Part shown: one piece after another, positions 8,301-11,619 of the stretch
How positions within the stretch are numbered: the stretch's first letter is position 1
Layout of the letters: each line of letters opens with the position of its first letter
NCBI GenBank assembly: GCA_002363095.1
Contig: DEWC01000041.1
Coordinates: 1-11,619 of the forward strand
DNA from: Ruminococcaceae bacterium UBA3220
Lineage (GTDB): Bacteria > Bacillota > Clostridia > Oscillospirales > Acutalibacteraceae
Reading direction: 5' to 3'
Length of the DNA: 11,619 bases
Position numbers and translations under genes: made by a program
Notes under the pieces: model-generated
Database searches by the model: none
Told to the model about the DNA's origin: nothing
Seen by the model: only the letters and a program-made list of their open reading frames with translations

Positions 8301-9266
8301 TCACTCAGAAATCTTTTTAAGTTGCCTTATATCCTTACCTAAAAACATCTTTACGGTATAATTACCGAAAATCCGGGATGAAACGCGAGGAGTATATGTT
8401 GTTTCGATTTCCTTAAGAGAAATATTTGCGTTAATTATTGTCGGTTTTTTTGAAAGAAGACGCGAATTTATAATATTATAAAGCACCGATTTTACAAACG
8501 GCGAAACAAATTCGGTTCCCAAATCGTCTATAATCAAAAGGTCAACATTAAGGCATTCTTCATATGTATCGTTTTTGCGCTCATTAAAATGCTCGTTTTC
8601 AATTGCCGAAAAGAGGTTAAACGCTGTCTTATACGAAACATTAAAACCTTTTTTGATAAGAGAGTTATATATCGCCAACGATAAGTGAGTTTTTCCGAGT
8701 CCCGTATTGCCGATAAAAAGAAGATTTTCGCTTGTTTGTTCCGAAAAAGAATCCGCATATTCCAAGGCATAGTTAAAAATCGAGGTCATTCTCTTTCTTG
8801 CCGAAATCCCGTTATCGGCACTTTCAGGATAAAAATCAAGATTAAAATTATCAAAGGTGCAAGAACCGTCAACTCCAAGCCCCGCCGCGTTGTTCATCAT
8901 AATTTCTACAGCCCTGCGCTTAACACAGTCGCAAAGCCTGCCGTTATTGTATCCGGTATCTTTACAAACATCGCAGTCATACGCTAAAGGATTGATTCCG
9001 GAAGCGGTTAAAATCGCTTTTTTTGCGTCATTTAACTTTTCCGCCTTTTTTTGAAGCGAATCAAATGCCTCGGTATCGCCGGAAAACGCGGCAAGACCAA
9101 GTTCGGTGCCGGTTTTTGAAAGAGCGTTAACGATATCCCGGTACTGTTGTGAAGAATCATATAATTTTTGAATTTCGGATTCGTTTGCCGATGTGCGGGC
9201 GTCAAGCTTTTTTCTGATTTCATTAACAGCCTGAGCATATGCAGATTCAAAATTCACCGTAATCAC
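8301..9266 (-). CDS. DnaI/DnaC-type AAA+ replicative helicase loader
   Basis: This 321-aa protein would bind the replicative hexameric helicase in the cytoplasm and load it on single-stranded DNA at origins or stalled forks. The N-terminal region (about 1-90) is helical and coiled-coil-like. A zinc-binding cluster follows with C98, C101, C112 and C114 (CDVC...CDC), as in many Firmicutes loaders. The AAA+ core has Walker A GNTGLGKT (186-193, K192), Walker B LLIIDD (243-248), a sensor 1-like N281 (INANIS) and an SRIF motif (297-300) with the probable arginine finger R298. I use the GTG at 9266, which overlaps the preceding stop as GTGA and has GGGAAG upstream. A second GTG at 9257, preceded by GGAG, would trim three residues. 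The adjacent DnaB/DnaD-like gene recalls the dnaB-dnaI pair of Bacillus, so DnaI is a better label than DnaC. Confidence 0.92.
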   Translation of the reverse strand: MITVNFESAYAQAVNEIRKKLDARTSANESEIQKLYDSSQQYRDIVNALSKTGTELGLAAFSGDTEAFDSLQKKAEKLNDAKKAILTASGINPLAYDCDVCKDTGYNNGRLCDCVKRRAVEIMMNNAAGLGVDGSCTFDNFNLDFYPESADNGISARKRMTSIFNYALEYADSFSEQTSENLLFIGNTGLGKTHLSLAIYNSLIKKGFNVSYKTAFNLFSAIENEHFNERKNDTYEECLNVDLLIIDDLGTEFVSPFVKSVLYNIINSRLLSKKPTIINANISLKEIETTYTPRVSSRIFGNYTVKMFLGKDIRQLKKISE

Positions 9267-10192
9267 TCCATATCTTCCCGGTTTATCATTTTTTCGTATA
9301 GTTCAATATCATACCCGGCATAGTTGTTTTCGGATTTATCCCCTACCGAATTATTTTTAAGATATTCTTCAATATCTTCAGGATTTTTCAACCCCATTTT
9401 AAGCCAATTTTCGATAATTTTCGCACAATAAGAAAAAATAAATTTCGATTTCGTGTCAACGCAAACATTGTATGCAAGGGTTAATACCCTATCATCAAGC
9501 TTTAATTCGTCAAGCCATCTGATTGAACACTCCGACTCTTTGGGGCTCGGCTTTCTATGTTCAATTCCAAAGGCCTTTTCAAGCCGCTTCCATGCGAGGT
9601 TTGCGTTAATCTCCTTTATTACGATTGTCTCGGCTTCAGCGATAGACTTAACCCCTGCGTTAACCCAATTTACCGCAGTTTTTTCGATAAACCTGATATT
9701 TGCTTTCCCTTCGCTTACCGCATATTGCAGAAGATAAAGACAAACCGAGAGATCAAGCCCTAAATCCTCGTAAATATATAAAAGAGTTGAGGACTCGTTC
9801 GTTTTCAGCGAGCGACCGAACTTTAATTGCGCTTCACTTAAAATCATGGCAAAAGCCTTATCCTCGGCACCGCGTTTGGCAACATCAAAACGGGACGGTT
9901 TTTCGTTCTTAACAACGGCTTTATTTCTGCTTTCCGCAGCCACGCCTAAATCGTCTTCAACATTTATAACACCTAATTTTGACCAAAATGAAACGGCGCC
10001 GGATACATCGCTTTCATTATAGCCTAAATCGGCGGAACACCGCTTAATGTCAATGCCGTCTGCAATATTACGAAAAAAATAAAGAATTACTTTTATTTCA
10101 GTCTCGGTGGCAACCTTAAGATTTTGGTCAACAATTGAAGAAGGGAAAGAAAAAGACGAACTGAAAAAAGCCGGATTTACTGAATACTTCAT
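9263..10192 (-). CDS. DnaB/DnaD-family primosome protein with two tandem DnaD-type C-terminal domains
   Basis: The protein is 309 aa. Residues 1 to about 85 look like a winged-helix domain (DDBH1-like, ending in FWSKLGVINVEDD). A polar linker follows (about 85-108), then two copies of the DnaD C-terminal-type domain (DDBH2). The first (about 110-190) carries FIEKTAVNWVNAG with F168, T172 and W176. The second (about 195-280) carries the canonical Y-x3-I-x3-W motif at Y255, I259 and W263, followed by MG. In Bacillus, DnaB has one DDBH1 plus two DDBH2 and DnaD has one of each, so the layout is DnaB-like although the protein is much shorter than Bacillus DnaB. The expected role is DNA binding and helicase-loader recruitment at origins or in replication restart. 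The ATG at 10192 follows GGGGGGAGAG, and the stop overlaps the next gene by 4 nt, indicating coupled synthesis with the loader. Confidence 0.87.
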   Translation of the reverse strand: MKYSVNPAFFSSSFSFPSSIVDQNLKVATETEIKVILYFFRNIADGIDIKRCSADLGYNESDVSGAVSFWSKLGVINVEDDLGVAAESRNKAVVKNEKPSRFDVAKRGAEDKAFAMILSEAQLKFGRSLKTNESSTLLYIYEDLGLDLSVCLYLLQYAVSEGKANIRFIEKTAVNWVNAGVKSIAEAETIVIKEINANLAWKRLEKAFGIEHRKPSPKESECSIRWLDELKLDDRVLTLAYNVCVDTKSKFIFSYCAKIIENWLKMGLKNPEDIEEYLKNNSVGDKSENNYAGYDIELYEKMINREDME

Positions 10193-10196
10193 TTTT

Positions 10197-10206
10197 CTCT
10201 CCCCCC
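10197..10206 (-). promoter_or_regulatory. Ribosome binding site of the DnaB/DnaD-like gene
   Basis: GGGGGGAGAG on the minus strand, with GGAG six bases before the ATG at 10192, fixes the start. It lies in the 25-nt gap after the sortase stop. Like the addB site it contains a run of six G. Confidence 0.75.
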
Positions 10207-10217
10207 TTTTTAATGTT

Positions 10218-11081
10218 TTATTTTGTTTCGGTGTCCTTTACAAGTTTTGCAACCACCAAATAGCGCTCAGTCTCCGCCGATGTGCATGTGCTGAGAGTAA
10301 TCAGGTGGTCTTTTACCGTAACATCAAGGTCATCTGCGACATTTTTCACCAATGTATTGGGACTTTTGCATACATCTATAAAGCTCTGCTTTTTTTCATC
10401 ATCGAGAAAATGATTGTATGCCGTAGGAATCAGTCTGTCATCAAAAATGAAAGCCGAAACGATTTTATACTCTTTAATATGCCCCGGGAAAAACTGACCG
10501 TTCTCCTTATAACTCGGCGTGTAAATATAAACGGTTCGGTTGTTTTTGAAATAATCGGTATTACGGTACTTTTTCAGCGTTCCGAACATTGATTTGTTCA
10601 TCATATTATGGCCGTAAATAACAGTATTGAAATCGCTGAAATCCGACGAATTAATATCTTCCCTTTGGATATAGATACTCCCTTTACGGTCGTATTTTTT
10701 ATCGATATCGTGATTGATATAAAAATCTTCTTCGGTTTCAAAACTGCTTTGAAGAATCGGATAATTTATAATCTCATCCTCGGTTGAAGGAACGCGAATC
10801 CAACCGATAACTTCCGCGTTTTTTGCCTGCAAATCCTTAAAATTTATCGGATTTTCCGCCAGTTCGCCCTTTTTTACATCGGTTTTTGCGTTTTTGTTAT
10901 AGTATTGCTCGGAAATCTTGTTCTTCGGGCGAACGCAGGAACGGCAAAGCAACAAAACCGCCGATACGATAAAAATCAGACAAAAAAGAATAAATAAGAC
11001 AAAATAGCCGGTCGGAAAACGCCCATTTTTTGTCTTTGACCGTTCAAAAAACGATTTCTTTTGTGTGTTTTCGTTCTTCAT
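10218..11081 (-). CDS. srtB: Class B sortase (membrane-anchored cysteine transpeptidase)
   Basis: This 287-aa protein has a short positively charged N-terminus, one membrane span at about residues 25-46 (GYFVLFILF onward) and an extracellular catalytic domain. Catalytic residues are H158 in VIYGHNM, C266 in TLSTCT and R273 in ERYLVVAKLV. TLSTC with an Arg seven residues later, plus the long insert before the Cys, fits class B rather than class A, C or E. Sortases cut a C-terminal sorting signal on exported proteins and join them to the cell wall or to pilins. No protein with an LPxTG- or NPxTN-like signal is visible here, so the substrate is unknown and must be encoded elsewhere. The ATG at 11081 starts one base after the serS stop (TGATATG) with no recognisable Shine-Dalgarno, so translation probably depends on termination-reinitiation from serS. 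Confidence 0.93.
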   Translation of the reverse strand: MKNENTQKKSFFERSKTKNGRFPTGYFVLFILFCLIFIVSAVLLLCRSCVRPKNKISEQYYNKNAKTDVKKGELAENPINFKDLQAKNAEVIGWIRVPSTEDEIINYPILQSSFETEEDFYINHDIDKKYDRKGSIYIQREDINSSDFSDFNTVIYGHNMMNKSMFGTLKKYRNTDYFKNNRTVYIYTPSYKENGQFFPGHIKEYKIVSAFIFDDRLIPTAYNHFLDDEKKQSFIDVCKSPNTLVKNVADDLDVTVKDHLITLSTCTSAETERYLVVAKLVKDTETK

Positions 11082-11082
11082 A

Positions 11083-11619
11083 TCAATACTTATTTATGGC
11101 GCGGATTTCTTCTTTTCCGCCCATATAGGGTCTGAGTGCTTCGGGAATTCTTACGGAATAGTATTCACCGTCAAAGCGCAAATTGTTTTCAAGCAATGCA
11201 ATGAGCATACGGGGAGGCGCAACAACCGTATTATTAAGGGTGTGAGCCAAATACTTTTTGCCCTCGCTGTTTTTAATTCTTATGCCAAGTCTTCTTGCCT
11301 GCGCGTCGCCCAAATTAGAGCAGGAGCAAACCTCAAAATACTTTTTCTGTTTCGGACTCCATGCCTCAACATCATAAGATTTAACCTTGAGGTCTGCGAG
11401 GTCGCCTGAGCAACACTCAAGTGTGCGTACGGGAATATCAAGACTTCTGAACAGTTCAACCGAGTAACTCCACATTTTATTAAACCATGACATACTGTCC
11501 TCGGGTTTGCAAATAACAATCATTTCCTGTTTTTCAAACTGATGAATTCTGTAAATGCCGCGCTCCTCGATGCCGTGAGCGCCTTTTTCTTTTCTGAAAC
11601 AGGGTGAATAACTTGTGAG
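11083..11619 (-). CDS. serS: Seryl-tRNA synthetase, C-terminal part, truncated by the window edge
   Basis: The frame is open for 178 codons from the window edge to a TGA at 11085-11083. SerRS charges tRNA-Ser with serine in the cytoplasm. The class II catalytic core is visible: motif 2 as CFRKEKGAHG...ERGIYRIHQFEKQEM near the start of the fragment, a central CSGDLADLK and YFEVCSCSNLGDAQARR region, and motif 3 as HTLNNTVVAPPRMLIALLENN. Motif 3 differs from the usual bacterial LNGSGLAVGRT form and motif 2 has RKEKGAH where many bacteria have RSEAGSA, so this belongs to a divergent subgroup. The CSCSNLGDxQARR block still fits SerRS well. The N-terminal tRNA-binding coiled coil and motif 1 are outside the window. 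The sortase follows after a single base. Confidence 0.95.
   Translation of the reverse strand, partial: LTSYSPCFRKEKGAHGIEERGIYRIHQFEKQEMIVICKPEDSMSWFNKMWSYSVELFRSLDIPVRTLECCSGDLADLKVKSYDVEAWSPKQKKYFEVCSCSNLGDAQARRLGIRIKNSEGKKYLAHTLNNTVVAPPRMLIALLENNLRFDGEYYSVRIPEALRPYMGGKEEIRAINKY

Noticed and set aside
9454..9459. Perfect TTGACA on the minus strand inside the DnaB/DnaD-like gene, a possible internal promoter for the dnaI-like gene
   Set aside because: No TATAAT-like sequence occurs at 16-18 nt spacing; the bases simply encode part of V-D-T-K.
10107..10592. Plus-strand open frame of 161 codons
   Set aside because: It crosses the sortase and DnaB/DnaD-like genes on the opposite strand and shows no protein-like features or start signals.
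1..11619. Defence island, phage, insertion sequence or CRISPR content
   Set aside because: Every coding stretch is explained by housekeeping families. There are no transposase, integrase or Cas motifs and no spaced direct repeats. AddAB does limit phage DNA in some bacteria, but it is a standard repair enzyme here.

Overview
This window looks like a stretch of ordinary chromosome from a low-to-moderate G+C member of the Clostridia, probably an Oscillospirales/Ruminococcaceae-type gut bacterium. That placement is an inference. It rests on a Firmicutes-type AddA/AddB recombination enzyme (not RecBCD), a DnaB/DnaD-like plus DnaI-like helicase-loading pair, a class B sortase, strong AGGAGG-type ribosome binding sites and an A+T-leaning composition. 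All eight genes lie on the minus strand, packed head to tail. I see no tRNA, rRNA, CRISPR array, insertion sequence, phage gene or long repeat. There is no gene-free stretch longer than about 70 bases.

Layout in the direction of transcription, from high to low coordinates: (1) 11619-11083, the C-terminal half of seryl-tRNA synthetase, cut by the window edge. (2) 11081-10218, a class B sortase starting one base after the serS stop. (3) 10192-9263, a DnaB/DnaD-family primosome protein with two tandem DnaD-type C-terminal domains. (4) 9266-8301, a DnaI/DnaC-type AAA+ helicase loader overlapping the previous gene by 4 nt. (5) 8284-8253, a G+C-rich hairpin followed by a short T-rich tract, probably a leaky terminator or attenuator. 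(6) 8233-7328, a radical SAM protein of the YhcC/YtqA family. (7) 7315-4079, addB, with a TTG start. (8) 4089-604, addA, overlapping addB by 11 nt. (9) 601-573, a good housekeeping promoter, then 541-1, the N-terminal part of a SEDS (RodA/FtsW/SpoVE) cell-wall polymerase that runs off the window.

The genes form functional blocks. The DnaB/DnaD-like and DnaI-like proteins would load the replicative helicase at origins or restarting forks. AddA and AddB would resect double-strand breaks for RecA. The radical SAM protein probably acts in tRNA wobble-uridine modification, which with serS gives a translation theme. The sortase and the SEDS protein belong to the cell envelope. Tight spacing suggests serS-srtB-dnaD-dnaI is one transcript, that the radical SAM gene, addB and addA form a second (or read-through) unit, and that the SEDS gene has its own promoter.

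I did not find a convincing undescribed system. The points worth a second look are the sortase wedged between serS and the primosome genes with no Shine-Dalgarno of its own, the hairpin splitting the cluster, the run of non-ATG starts with G6 ribosome binding sites, the radical SAM gene without its usual methyltransferase neighbour, and the atypical motif 2 and motif 3 of the SerRS.
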